Positions 44,604-56,759 of a stretch of 64,000 bases of DNA are shown piece by piece. Within the stretch, counting starts at the first letter, position 1. Each line of letters begins with the position of its first letter. The DNA lies in the NCBI GenBank assembly GCA_002900995.3, contig CM035307.1, positions 2,542,001-2,606,000 of the forward strand, in the 5' to 3' direction. The DNA is from Ganoderma boninense (Eukaryota > Basidiomycota > Agaricomycetes > Polyporales > Polyporaceae). The notes below the pieces were generated by a model, which did not search any database, was not told where the DNA came from, and saw only the letters and a program-made list of their open reading frames with translations. Both the position numbers and the translations under genes were made by a program.

Positions 44604-46253
44604 ATGACGATTGCTGGCCGCGACCCTCCGCCTGACCGACCTCCCACCATGACCGACCTTTGGGGTATCCAGACTGAGGTGCGCTCCTCATCCAGTTCTC
44701 CTTCCTTCAGCGTGCGCCATGGGCCGCGACCGTTGGTGGTTTACAGCTCGCTTCGCTCATGGCCGGAGTCCGCCGCGTCGAAGACAGTCTCCGTCAAGCC
44801 GCCACCGCTGCCGACGACCGGACCAGGATGCTACAATCCAAGGTCGAAGAGTTGGAGGCGGCGAACCTCGCTCGCCTGTTGGAAATCCGGCAGCTTGAGG
44901 TGGAGAAGGCAGAATTGCAGCGCGAGGTGCACGCGAAGAGGCCTGACCTTGCCGCCGCTATTGTCGCTCGAGACGACGCGTTGAAGAAGCTCGAGCGGGC
45001 TCGCAAGGTCATCGAAGATCTTGTGAGGGACCACGAGGTATGTGTGCTGCAACATCCATGGCTCGTTCGCTGATAAGAATCCGCGTTTTCATTGCAGAAA
45101 CCCCGGACAGGCACAAATACCAAATTAGCACGTCGCGACGACCCCCGGCCGAGCGGCAACCAACCACTCACTGTCTCGGCCCCTGTGGCCATTCAGCATC
45201 CTAAGCGCGAAACTATTCCTGCCGAATCCGACGAGGAGTCAACTGTTCGACCATTCCGGTCCAGCGCGAGCACGCAAGTTGGCACACGGCCTCAACAACA
45301 ATTTAAGAAGTCAGAGTCAGCTAGCCATGGAATCAAGTTCCCCACTTCCCCATCTTCTCGCGAAGGTGCGGGGGACTCTTTGGCGCGTCCCGCGACTCCA
45401 TCCAGGGCGCGGACTCCGAGTTTGCCGAAGAAACGGCTCCAGTGGTATCTTGAGTTCGCGAACCGAATCTCGACCGCTGAAGTGTTGCATGGGCCGATTC
45501 CATTTGACGTCATATCAGAGCAACTGGTCTTGGACGACGATGCTGTACGCACCTCCTCCAAGTTATTGCTGGATGAGTACTTACTCAGTGAACACATAGG
45601 TCATCGACATTGGAAAGTATGTTAACTCCTTTGATCACCATTTTTCTCTCAACCTTGACCCCACCATAGCTTAGAGTTCCAGGATGGTTATGACTCGCGT
45701 ATTCATGGTACAGAAGGTGGCCTCGCATTTATTTACCGACCCGTCATTCTGGATGGCACATCAGGAACGTACCTGATTGGGTGGGGCGAGATGAGCATGG
45801 TCGACAATGTCAAGAGCTGGGTGGGGGATGGCAAGGAGATGCACATGTTCTGTTTCCCCGCCAAGGAGGTGAGTGTCTGACTGACTGTTGTAATGCTCAT
45901 TCACAAATGTGTCTATTTCTCATCTAGAACTCCGGCTGGTTCTATCTTGGATTGCACAAGTTTTCCTACGCTGCGATTGAGCCTGTTTGGCACAAGCTTG
46001 GTAGAGAGGTTGGTACAGGAGTCTTGAAGAAAGCGGCTCTGGCACGGAATCTTACTAGTGATCACACAGGATAAAGAGCGGCTTTACGTGGAGCTGCGAG
46101 ACAGGAACCCGGACAAGAGCGTGGGGGAGTTCAAGAGAGACGTCAAGGCGGGCAAAGCTTATCCAATGCTGCATCCACCTTGAGAGCGATGGCAAGAAGG
46201 TGGAGTCGCACGACTTCTTGCGTCAGTACGGGTTGCTGGACGCGGATGGGTAA
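44604..46253 (+). CDS. Coiled-coil protein of unknown family (one apparent frame break)
   Basis: About 430 residues in six or seven exons. Exon 1 (44604-44678) is followed by a coiled coil, residues about 30-120 (RVEDSLRQAATAADDR, LQSKVEELEAANLARLLEIR, KKLERARKVIEDLVRDHE). A basic, Ser/Pro-rich linker follows (45098-45430). The C-terminal part looks globular: RLQWYLEFANRISTAEVLHG, VLDDDA|VIDIGNLEFQDGYDS, LAFIYRPVILDGTSGTYLIG, WGEMSMVDNVKSWVGDG, FCFPAKENSGWFYLGLHKFS. Near 46154-46156 one extra A seems to break the frame; the next frame continues LIQCCIHLESDGKKVESHDF to TAA at 46253, while the first frame stops at 46183. I do not recognise the family. An alternative start is 44649. Confidence 0.7.
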
Positions 46254-46672
46254 ACTTGTCGGCTCTTGGCGGTCGCCGCGTTCTGCCCGGGTGCGGCGGA
46301 AAAGTTGATACGGGGAATGCTTTGTTCAAGTTTCGGATCCAGTGGTGTGCGTCGATTCCAGGGAATTTGACAGATATCTGTCTCCTGTGTCCGCATCGCA
46401 ATGAAGTACGTGCATCGTGGAAGTGTGGACGACAGAGAATACGCATTCAAAGTGAATGTTGAGCAGGTCGCCGTTGTGGTATATATGGAAACAGGGATTC
46501 TAGTGTGGGACGCGGGGCTGAAACGGACCAAAAGATGGGCCGCCGGCGGGAGACGCCGTGGGCCGATCGCTACGGACGGCGCGCCGGTGGGCCTGGTCTG
46601 CTTTGGATTCGGTCCCCGCCATCCTTGTCCTCCTCCTCGTCGCGCCCTCTCTGCTTCGCTCCAGCTCTCACA
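46254..46672. other. Intergenic, promoter of mucin-like gene
   Basis: About 420 bases; no gene supported. An upstream in-frame ATG at 46505 would put 56 Arg-rich residues before a clear signal peptide, so it was not used. Confidence 0.5.
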
Positions 46673-48107
46673 ATGCGTTGCTGCTGGCTCTCGGCAGCGC
46701 GCGTCCTTACACTCTTTTCACTCGCGCTCCTTTCATCCAAGTCGCTCCTTCTTGTCACCGCCCAGTCGACGGACCTTGTCGACATACCACACACAGATGA
46801 TACTGTGTCTTCGACAGCGACCTCTCCTGCACCCTCTAGTTCCTCACTCTCGTCCTCTCCGAGTCCCTCAACAACCTCCACACCCCCTCAAGTAACCACC
46901 TCTTCGGTCACTCCGAGCAGCACTCCCGTGCGTACCCGTCCCTCGACTTCGACCACTTCTTCCTCGACCTCGACACCTGCGCAGGAGACTTCCACAACCC
47001 AAACCCCTTCCCCTTCGCCTACGTCGACGACACCTGCGCCTGCCGCTTTCGCGACGGAGACCTCCTCCACATCTTCCTCCTCGACGAGCAGCTCTTCTTC
47101 GTCTTCTTCATCCGTCGTCTCGACTTCCTCATCCTCGGCTATTCCGTAAGTCTTCATTTTGGCTTTGCATAAGCACAGACAGCCTCATTTTTCATTGTGC
47201 TCGTATAGTACCACCTCTTCCTCTTCGCCCGGTGTCACTTTGGTCAACCCAACAGGAACTACTTTGGTGGCTGCCGCTACAACTGATGCCCTCGCGACCG
47301 ACGACTCCGCGACTTCTTACACTTGGTCTGTCTCGCCTTCATCGGTTGCTACCGGGACTGTAGAAGCCAGTTCCTCGAAGAGGTGAGTGCCATATTCGAA
47401 ACCTGGCCCACATCATGACTCTAGCCAACCGGCCTTGTCCATTCTTTTCACTTTCCAGCTTCTTCGACAACAAGGGCGCGGTCGCGGGTACTTTCACTGC
47501 CGTCGGTGCCGCCGTTGTCGGTATCATTATCGTTGCGGTTGTAATCTCGAAGCGTCGCGCGGCACGCCTCCAAGACGAGGAGGACATGACGTATTTCGAG
47601 AAGTACGACGGTCCGAATGGCACCAATGCTTCCGCGGCGAACGATGGCACTCGCACCCCCACGGACCCGGACATGAGCTTCGTTGGACAAGGCGGTATGC
47701 GGGAAATGGACGTTAACGATGAGCCGCTGGCTACACATGCTGCTCCAGATGCGTACCCTGATCGCGCGATGCACTTCGGTCTGCCGACTATGGAGGAGTA
47801 TACTCAGCCACAGGCCATGGGTCTCGACTTCAGCTCTGCCGTCGACTACCCCCCTGGGACGTCGTACGACCCCACGCAGTACGCGGGGTACCAGGGGTAC
47901 GATCCCGCACAACACGCCGGGTATGAAGCGTATAACCCCGCCCAGTACGCCGGGTATGAGAACGCATATGCTCAGCCCCAACAGCCGTACTACTCAGCGC
48001 CGTACTCCACGCAGTCGATGCCGGCCCACCCATACGCGAACCCGACCAACTCGCTGCGGGTGGCTGGGGCTCCGCCTGTGCAGCAGCTGTATGGCGAGGC
48101 CAGTTGA
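46673..48107 (+). CDS. Mucin-like single-pass membrane protein
   Basis: About 430 residues in three exons. Signal peptide MRCCWLSAARVLTLFSLALL starts at 46673. An extracellular Ser/Thr/Pro domain of about 190 residues follows, likely heavily O-mannosylated. One transmembrane helix (TAVGAAVVGIIIVAVVI, about 47502-47550) is followed by KRRAARL and a cytoplasmic tail of about 180 residues. The tail carries three degenerate 10-11-residue repeats (DPTQYAGYQGY, DPAQHAGYEAY, NPAQYAGYENAY; about 47869-47970) and many Tyr/Pro/Gln. The layout recalls fungal wall-stress sensors (Wsc/Mid2), but there is no WSC cysteine domain. A surface-sensor role is inference. Stop TGA at 48105-48107. Confidence 0.8.
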
Positions 48108-48802
48108 ACGACACCGTCCAGGTGCTTAGTATACATGGTCTCATGTTCCGTGAGTTCACCTTGTTGTGCACCTTATTACGGAGAAGTTAACGAGCTCTGC
48201 TACTCACAGATATAGATATACCCCATCTCCTCATTCAAGCTCGAGCCTTCTTTCGATATCTATCAGACGAGCGACCTCCCTATGAGCACCTTCATCTTTG
48301 CATTTGAACGCTTGTCTGTCATCCATTGTATTACCACCGTTTTCTTGGTCGCGGTCAAGAAGTGCTTCGCGGGGGGCGCCTTCGCAGCCGTCCTTCACCC
48401 TCTTCGAACTTTTGGAATTCCGTCCCCACCCTTACATTACCGCCTTCTTTGATCTATACTCTATTTCTAGGGGACGGCTGAACCCTGCTTTGCATTGGTC
48501 TTTTGTGTGTCTGTATTACTTACGCCCGTAACACTTACGACCAAAAGTTCCTGTACGCTGATACAGAGTCATGTACTTCGTAGACGGGGTCACCTCGCCC
48601 GTCGTACAGATTCTTTGCAATGGACAACATTCAGTACTCTTTCTCTTCGTGGCTTGCGAGTGATTTGTACTTGCTGTACTCAATTCGTGCAGCAGGTCCG
48701 CAAGGTCCGCACTCGCTTAGCTCTCACGACGTCACGAGTCCTGCCCGCCCACGGCGCATACATGCTGCCGGATGCGGGGTTGCTCTCCTGTTCGTCCTGA
48801 CG
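48108..48802. other. Intergenic, 3' flank and enoyl-CoA hydratase promoter
   Basis: About 695 bases. An open frame from 48620 runs into the next gene, but its first part is not conserved-looking. No separate gene supported. Confidence 0.45.
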
Positions 48803-50081
48803 ATGATACTGGCCGCCTCTCGTATCTCGAACCTGACTGCTTTGCGGAGTGTGAGATGCGCGCATGCAGGACGACGATTTCTGCAGACCCAGACACCTCC
48901 CGCAAGCGCGAACTCGGCAGAGGCTTACCTTGAACCTAACCATGACCGTCCTGGAATCGTCTCTCTATTGCTCAACCGTCCCAAAGCCAAGAACGCCATC
49001 TCGCTGAGGTTGCTCAAGGTATGCCACCCCCCCCCGCGCGGAGGGCCTCAGGTGCGCGGCAAGCTAAACGGGAGTTTAGGAGCTACAGGAATGTCTGGAC
49101 ACCGTGCAGTTCGACAAGAGGTGCGTTCTCCTCCCGTCCCCGTGTTCTATGCGTCGACTGACAGGATAATCCTTACCCTCATCCCATTTCCTCTGCCTAA
49201 AGAACACGCGTGCTCATCGTCCGCTCGTCGACCATCGGCTCGTTCTGCGCCGGCGCGGACCTCGTCGAGCGCGCGACCATGTCCAAGGCGCAGGTCGACA
49301 AGTTCCTCATCGACCTCCGCCGCGCCCTCGGCACGCTCGAGAACCTGCCCGTGCCCACTATCGCTGCCATTGACGGGCCCGCGCTCGGCGGCGGGCTGGA
49401 GATGGGGTTGGCGTGCGACCTGCGCGTTGCTGGTGAGCACTTCCATATCCTGTTCTGTTCTGCATTGATCAGGTGAAGGCTGACATGGTGTACGTGAAGG
49501 GCACGCCGTGACCAAGATTGGGCTGCCGGAGACGAAGCTGGGCATCATCCCTGGTGCGGGCGGAACTCAGCGGCTTACGCGTTTGCTTGGGATGGCGAAG
49601 GCGAAGGATCTCATTTTCACTGCGAGGGTGATGACCGCTCAGAAGGCGCATGAACTCGGTGTGTTCTTCTCTGCTCGCGCTCATGTTTGAATTGTATGTT
49701 GAATCATTGATCGGTACTCAGGTGTGGTCGACTACATTTCAGAGCCGGAGACCACTGGCTACGACAGAGCTCTGCAGTTAGCGGGAGAAATTAGTACGAG
49801 CGGTGCGCGGACCTGCCACCCTGTCTTCTGCCGTTTACTCATGAGACCTATACGCAGCTCCTTTGGCCCTCCGTGCTGCAAAGCAGGCAATATCCCGCGT
49901 ACCTGATGTTGGATTTGAGTCTGGTAAGCCCTCATGCACAGCTTCTGCTGCCTTGCTAACCTCGAAGGCAGGCCTTGACTTTGAGCGTGCGTCATACGAG
50001 CCACTCCTCCATTCGCAGGATCGTCTAGAAGCATTAAATGCATTCAAGGAGAAACGTCCTCCGGTTTTCAAGGGCGAGTAA
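48803..50081 (+). CDS. Mitochondrial enoyl-CoA hydratase/isomerase (AUH-like)
   Basis: Crotonase-fold enzyme of about 310 residues. The start [20 protein letters not shown] has the Arg-rich, acid-free character of a mitochondrial presequence. Conserved parts follow: [29 protein letters not shown] (oxyanion hole), [20 protein letters not shown] (second oxyanion element), [20 protein letters not shown] with the catalytic Glu region, KAHELGVVDY and a C-terminal helical part ending [15 protein letters not shown] at 50079-50081. Overall it most resembles AUH, the 3-methylglutaconyl-CoA hydratase of leucine breakdown, though general enoyl-CoA hydratases are close. Exons join in frame at GT-AG introns. 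It converges on Sec10, with 115 bases between stops. Confidence 0.88.
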
Positions 50082-50196
50082 GATCCATCCGCACGACCTG
50101 TTGTAGTAATACATTTCTATACAAAAGTGGGCCATTCTATGCAACGGGAGAGAAAGTATAAGTTATAGTCGAAGAACCTCCAAGTTCTAGACACCT

Positions 50197-53100
50197 TCAG
50201 CTCGCTCCATTGGCCCTCGATGGCCGTGCGTTCGCGAACGACGATGCAAAGTTGCCTGTAAGTTGGCTGATACCCGATGGCATAGGCATGCTGGGCATGG
50301 TGATCTGCTCTCTGAGTGGCTCGAGATCTTTCATGATCGTGCTGAGCCTGCCCATCCCGAAGCGGTCACGCGTCGCCTTAACGTCCACCGGGCCTTCCGC
50401 CGAGGGATCGTTGAATCCCTTCTCCGCTTGGCCCCAGTCAGAACGCTGCGCGAGATAGGGCCGAAGGAGGCTCGCGTCAATACGACCAAGGTAGCCTTCG
50501 GTAATATACGACTTGAGGATGTCGGGCTTGACGAGAAAGACGTTGCCTAGCTGGCGGATGAACTCGAAGCGCTCGTGTAGGGATGGAATAGAGAACGTGT
50601 CGATGACGTCTTGGTAGGACTTGAGGTCCTTGGCGAGCATTAGACCACCCGTTGCGCTGACAGGGAACTTCTTGAGGTGGTCGAGGAGTAGACTGCGATT
50701 ATTGTTAGCATACACGCATTCATGTGATGTGCCATAAAGTCCTTACCCATGGAAGGCTACGCCGACCTCGGTGAGGAAGACTTCGAGATTCTTCCCACTC
50801 AGGCTCGCTTTCGCTGCATCCCGCACCTTCTCGAGGTCTCGCAGCACGCTAGGCAAGGTTCGGTGTTCACGCGAGCGAATGAGAGGTCATCATTCTTTGG
50901 CTTGAAATCGGTGCGCTTCTGCTTGACAAGCTGGGCTGAGAGCCAGGCGATAATAGCTATGGTACGCCAGTCAGGAACGGTCGTGAGAACTCCAGGAGAA
51001 TATGATCATACCGTCCGTGAGCTTCTGCGTTACTTGGTTGGCGCCACCCTCGATTCTGCTGACGGCCTGGTTGTTGAAAATGACCATCTCCCGGCGTACA
51101 GTGACAGAGCTACTGGCGAGGGGGAGAAGAGCCATAGTCACGTAGCGCTGCCATAGGTGGCAGATCAGGTCTACTTCGCGGAGGACTGTCAGTGGCTGCA
51201 TGCTGGGCTCCGATTTTGAATCAGCCGTCTCGATCCGAGTCGATATCCTGGAATTTACTGGGTTAAACGAGAAAGCCATGAAACGGCGCATATGCAGCAC
51301 TCACGTCTCGATTGCGATTTCAACATACGAGCTACCAATGGCAGCAGCCAGAACCCGCAGCAATGCAAAGGTGTGTTTGGGCCTGAAACCAGCCTTTTAA
51401 GAACGGATTCCCCAATGAAGCTCGGAGGAAATGACCTACACATCGTTTGTATGGCTTAGTTCCACGCAACGACCAATGGCTTCAGCATGCCACTTCAGCA
51501 TCCGCTCCGCTACCTCGACACTCAAGGCGCCATCTTCCTCACGGATAGGTTCTTCGGTCGGGTCCCGTAGCGTCTTGTCCGTGGTTGCACTAAGGCCTCC
51601 AAATCGCATCAGGGCTGCAGCTGCCTGAGCCGATGTTGTCGAAGTTCCAGAAGAAGAGGTCGTAGCAGCTGCAGCACTGAGTTGGTCCACCATGCGACCA
51701 AATACGGATGATTTGCCCTTGGTATCCGTTCGTTCCTGCATTAATTATGCTGGCCAGTCAGCGACACTGGTAGCCGGAGAAGAGCAGATACGTACGTGAT
51801 AGCGGGTGAACTTGGCAAGGTAACCGGTATACATTTCGCCCAAGCTTCGGCTCTCTTTCTCGAGATACCGTTGTCCCTCTGTGTACGGAACGAAGAGTTC
51901 TTCCATGGCCGTCTCGAGCATCGTACTGATAGTGGCAGCCGTTGCGGTATTTGACGCATTGGATGCAGGCATGCCTCTTAGTGTCCGTTGGAATTCAGTA
52001 GCATCGACAGGAGACCGAGGGATGACAGAAGGTAGCTCATAAACCTTCATGTCCTCGACTAAGACGGATGTTGACTGATGCACGAGTTGTAATATCCGAA
52101 GGAAGGCCAACTCGGGCATCCGGTCTGTACGTGCTATGAGCTGCTCCAGGTGTTGTTGCACCTTGACGTTTGATGCGAATCAGTCCAACGAACGAACGCC
52201 ATCGTGAATAAAGCGGAACATACCGACTGTGCAAACACCCTCTGGAGGAAGACTTGCATGACATAGGCGGGATTCGGGAACACTGCTTGCACGATTTGGG
52301 CTTCCTGACCAACGGTTGAACGAATCTCCTGGAACAGCTCCTGCAACCCTTGCTCAGTTGATGGGGGTATGGCATCAGGATCTGCAATTGCGACCCATCT
52401 GCGTGGTTACAAATGAGAAGCATGTTAACAAAAAAGGTCAACCGCACACGTACAATTCCGAGTCAATGTTGGGGATCCGCTCGTACTCGGTTGATGAAGA
52501 AGTCGTGCTGATTGACATATACTTGGACGCACGACGCGCCACCATTGAAGTCGAGGAGCGTTTGTGAACAGTGCTGATAGTAAGGTGAGCCTGCGTTGCA
52601 CACAGAGGCAATAGACCGTGCATACATGCATCATCTTCGGGTCCCCTCTCCTGTATGCTCGGTCGAACAGATGCAACATGTCCTTCTCGAACTTCTCGCA
52701 GTAACGATCGATGTTTTCTCGAGTCTACACACAGGGGCCTGCTTGGTATTTGACACTAGCGAAGGATATAGGGGACGCACCTTGTCGGAGTGAGGCAAAT
52801 CTACCTCCTTCGCGACTGTAGCTAGCCGTCGAAGGAGCACAGCGACCTTCCGCCTACCGTCCTTTCCCTCCTTCTTCATGCCATCCAATCGCGACGTATC
52901 ATCCTTTGCAAACTGGTTGTAGAAGTCGATAAGGTCGTACGCCGCTTGTGCGCGCTGGCGTTGCTGGTGCACCGATTCCATCTGTTCTCCTATGCGAATA
53001 GCCGTTCGTCCAACCTCGTTCATCTTCGTCTCCATCCCTGAAAAGGATTGGCCAACTGCCTTGTATCGGAGGTCTTGAATGTCGGCAGGGAAGATGAAGC

Positions 53101-53526
53101 GAGCCACAAAAACTCACCTCGAATCCTCGATTTAGGTCTGTCATCTTCTTGGAGTAGTCCCTCTCCGCTACCCGCACACTCTTCTCCATCTGTTCCGTCT
53201 TGGCTTGAACATCCTTGCGAACAGCAATGAGCTTGTCTACTGCAGCTTCGAATGTCCTAATGAATGGCTTGGGGTCGAAGGCTACTCGTCTGACCAGTAA
53301 GTCTTGCGCACATGCACAACGCAGAAATGTACGCACGTCCGGGATCCGCCTTCGACTGGGCAATGAGCTTCTCGGAGACACCGCCAACAAAATCTTTAAC
53401 GTCGAACTTCCCCTAAACCGCGCATATAGGTCAACGTTCCTCACACTCAACATAGCAGTTCAAGGGTACCTCGAAAGCTTCGAGACGTAACTGTTCTTGC
53501 ACCGACGGCTCGAGCGTCGGTAACAT
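50197..53526 (-). CDS. SEC10: Exocyst complex subunit Sec10
   Basis: Exocyst subunit linking Sec15 on the vesicle side with the rest of the tether. About 900 residues in many exons. MLPTLEPSVQEQLRLEAFEG starts at 53526, then FDVKDFVGGVSEKLIAQSKA and a coiled coil (FIRTFEAAVDKLIAVRKDVQ, RVAERDYSKKMTDLNRGFE). Long helical repeats follow. The C-terminus carries KKFPVSATGGLMLAKDLKSY, FEFIRQLGNVFLVKPDILKS and EGYLGRIDASLLRPYLAQRS, all typical of Sec10/EXOC5, and ends with a Pro/Ser/Asn-rich tail, TGA at 50197-50199. The middle exons (51.2-52.6 kb) are short and I did not verify every junction. Confidence 0.92.
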
Positions 53527-53908
53527 CCTGAACCCTCGCAGCAGGTTCAGACTGAGGAACGGGTTTCAGGTTCGCGCACAGGTCACCCAGATCGAAAAAA
53601 ACGCAGGTGGTTTGCTGGACTCAACAGAGGAGAGACTGCGAGGTTGAGAGACACCGCCTGTGATCGCGCTCTAGACGACCCTCAGCCACAACCATTAAGC
53701 GCTCAGCGAGGTTTAGGCGCCATGGGAACACCATACAGTTTTGAAGAAGTTTGACCGTTCATGTCAAATGCCACGGCCTGGTGTCTCGGATTCCAATGAC
53801 TAACATCCATGAATAAACAGACCGATAACTGACTATAGCAGCACGTTATATCGCACATGTTCCTATTGAATCTAATTGACTCCGTCAAACAGTTCAAGCT
53901 GAGGACGC
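53527..53908. other. Intergenic, Sec10 promoter and ChaC 3' flank
   Basis: About 380 bases without a supported gene. Confidence 0.5.
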
Positions 53909-55235
53909 CTACAGTTCATGAGTACTCCCAAGGCCTCCAGCCTTTGCCTTCTGATCTAAATCCCTACATCTCGTCTGTGGGAGCTCAGTTGATAAATAGA
54001 ACCGGCGACGTCGGTACAACGTACCTCCAGCGCAAACAGGTGGGAGTCATGCGATTCGGGCGCGAGGCGTCTCACAGATTCTGTCAGTTTATAGAGGTAT
54101 TCCTATATGTTGTGAAGAATCTATCATTATTGACCCCCCCAACAATCGGTCGGAGCAGCGCATCTTGCCTTGTTCGGTCCTGAGGGTCCTACTGAATGCC
54201 ATATGCGTTCGGCAAGTTTGTCTATGGGTTCGGATCCCACTGTGTATGCTCCTTCAATATCCCGACAGCGATCCCTGTAGCGCGAGACAGCCACGTACAG
54301 AACGAAGGGTTGTCAGGTCGCCCAACATAACACTACAGAACATAAGTTCAGTGGCATAAGGCGGTGATACTGGTCTATATGACGAACGAATGTCTGCGAC
54401 GGTAAATTCATGAATGTTACGGTGTGGGCATGTTAACTGACGACGAACCTTGGGCAGAATGATCTGCTCCTGTCCGTCAACGAGCCCGTATATGTCGACT
54501 TCTTCGAGTGTGTAACCATCCTACGCGTTGTGAGCCCATGAAAGAGTGATTTTCTGGATAAGAGAGGCACACACCTTTTCTCGGTAGTCTAGGGTCATAC
54601 TGTGAGCATCCGCGGGCCTTAACCACCTTCCTTTACCCACCTAGGTAGTCTCTAACTTCGGCCTCGTATGCGGGATCTATGGTATAGGCGATACCTATCA
54701 TGAGGTTTCAGAATCTGACCCACTTCCAAGTATCATGGTTCGCATAAGACTGACCCCAGACGACATCTTCGTGAGGAAATGGATCCTGCAAAATCCCTTC
54801 ATGAATTTGTGGAGCCGGAGATATCCCATCTTTTCACGTACAGAACCAGAAAAATTGTCCCAATCTTCTGTGTGGATCAAAGTGACAACCCTTCCGGGGT
54901 TCTGTGACGGAACCAGCTGGTGGTCAGCTTCTCGCTACTGCGCCGGGAGGACGCATCTTTCAAAACGATCTACAAACCTCCGGGGTACCTCTATGGTCGT
55001 GCGACTTCTGCGCGAACCGACGCACGTATCCCTTAAGGTAACCTGGGGCTGTAGGAAAAATCTCAATTCCCCTCATCTGGCACAAAGGATCGGCTTGAAC
55101 ATACATTCCTTGACGACATGCGGAGGAGGCTGTATAATGGTTTGTCAGCGAGCTTCGACATCGTTTGGCCCCACTCACCTTAAAAATCAGAGATCCGTAG
55201 CCGAAAACAATGTATGGTCGTTGCTTATCTGACAT
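53909..55235 (-). CDS. GCG1: ChaC-type glutathione gamma-glutamylcyclotransferase
   Basis: Cytosolic enzyme that splits glutathione into 5-oxoproline and Cys-Gly. It is split into about ten small exons. MSDKQRPYIVFGYGSLIFK starts at 55235, with the substrate loop GYGSLI at residues 12-17. PPPHVVKES, PGYLKGYVRRFAQKSHDHRG and TPE follow, then NPGRVVTLIHTEDWDNFSGS, GIAYTIDPAYEAEVRDYLG, DYREKDGYTLEEVDIYG, YVGRPDNPSFLGSEPIDKLA, RIWHSVGPSGPNK|EYLYKL and PESHDSHLFALETRCRDLDQ. It ends GGLGSTHEL, TAG at 53909-53911. The PNK|EYLYKL junction needs a GC-AG intron (54103-54168). All parts of the family are present, so the gene looks functional. Confidence 0.92.
54103..54168 (-). other. GC-AG intron in ChaC gene
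   Basis: On the minus strand the donor is ACAAG|GCAAGA and the acceptor is ACATATAG. Splicing joins SVGPSGPNK to EYLYKLTESVRRL, the expected family sequence. Confidence 0.78.
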
Positions 55236-56759
55236 CTGTGGGCTAGTCGCTAGCCCTTACGAAGACGTTGACGGTGATGTCTCTAGACCCGCCTGGGTAT
55301 ACGAGATGTGGACGAGATGGGCGCTGGTAGACGCGAGGCTTGCAATTGAGGACCAGAGCGCTTCAGCCTGGGTACCGATTGTGCGGCACGACGCCATCCT
55401 TGCATGCTTCCGCATACGGGTGGCGGATGGTCAGCGAGATACCCCGATCCAGTACGAGCATGTCTTGCTCTCATCTGACACGAAGCGGCGAGATTTTCCG
55501 CATGCGTTGTCCTCGCGCCTCTGTGGCTAGCGCACGTGGATGGTAGGACCTCCGAGGCCGGCACGATCGCCGGACCCCCAACGGAAACTGATGCATTCCG
55601 AGCGGGACAGGAACAGGCTACAGGCTAATTTACAAGGAGGGTAGGGTGGGTTGCGGAAAACTACAGTACAATGAGGAGTACAACTGTAGAGGATGGATGA
55701 GCGATGAAAGGGAATAAAATGTTGGGCAGATGCCCCTTACCACACGCAGATGGATGGCGGTGCCTGAGGAAGCAATGGGTGATGCGGCGGCTTCGACTCG
55801 ACGGGATCTGCGCATGATGAAGCATCAGCTTGTGCGTAAGCTGGAATCATGCCGAGGCGTGCTCACCGAGCGAGGAAGGAGGAAGGAAGAGTTGCGGGAC
55901 AGGAGTCCCACGAGCTGCTCTTGTCCTCGCTGCCCGCGGTGACGCACGGACGACGTAGCGCTGAGTCACCCGTCCGCTCGCTCGATAGCTTCTGCTGGGC
56001 TGCGCCAGCGCCGATCGAGGAGCAAGTGTCAGCGGGGCCAGCGGCGAAAGCGCGCGCTGGAGAGATGTGCTGTCGCGTGGCAGAGGCCTCGCTCACTGCT
56101 CCCTACCCTCGGAATCCGCAGTGAAGCCGACTGACACTAGTAATAACAGATTACAAACACCTGCTTCGGCGACCGGTCGGTCACTGTGTCCCTCGCTCGC
56201 AATCCGACAAACACCGGTACCGGAGTTCACAATGACTGCACATATCGTACATCTATTAGAGCGGACTCTCGTCACACTAGGTACTTCATTACACGAGAAA
56301 TCATCGAGGGGGGCGTGACAACAAGGCGTAGAATGGCAGCGAGCAATAAAGTAAGGAGACCGATCCCTAACGCCCTACAAAATATACACGGGCGAGAGGA
56401 AGTACGAGGGGGACTCGATGGAGGGCTACATAGACGGAACATAGATGTGCGGCAGGAGACGTGGCAATCGAGGGTATGTGTTGAGCACCTCAAATGCGAA
56501 CATGATCGTGGAGGACAAACGGTCAATAAGACCGTCTAGAGTCGGGCAGTTCAAGAATCCAGAATGATAGTCCTCGACGTAGATCCAAACGGGGGTTCGA
56601 GGGTCATGCATTAGGGTATGCGTTGAACTTGTCGAAAGCAATGAGAGCATGTGGGATGCAGATATCGAGCGAGCTGCGAGGATGATCAAGACTCTGCCAA
56701 CGGCAGATATATGTCCTGGTTCTCTCGAGCAAGCGAGCAGACGTGTCGCCGAAGGGGTT
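55236..56759. other. Intergenic, ChaC promoter to Ytp1-like 3' flank
   Basis: About 1.5 kb. Open frames up to about 110 codons overlap on both strands (for example 55210-55530 plus and 56186-56539 plus) but none shows a recognisable motif or a convincing exon chain. A short inverted repeat CTACAGTAC/GTACAACTGTAG lies at about 55661-55690. Confidence 0.45.

Noticed and set aside
49026..49041. Run of C followed by CGCGCGG
   Set aside because: It falls inside an intron of the enoyl-CoA hydratase gene and has no further structure; simple low-complexity sequence.
56580..56610. GGGGGTTCGAGGGTC, similar to a tRNA T-arm
   Set aside because: No matching acceptor, D or anticodon arm lies around it.
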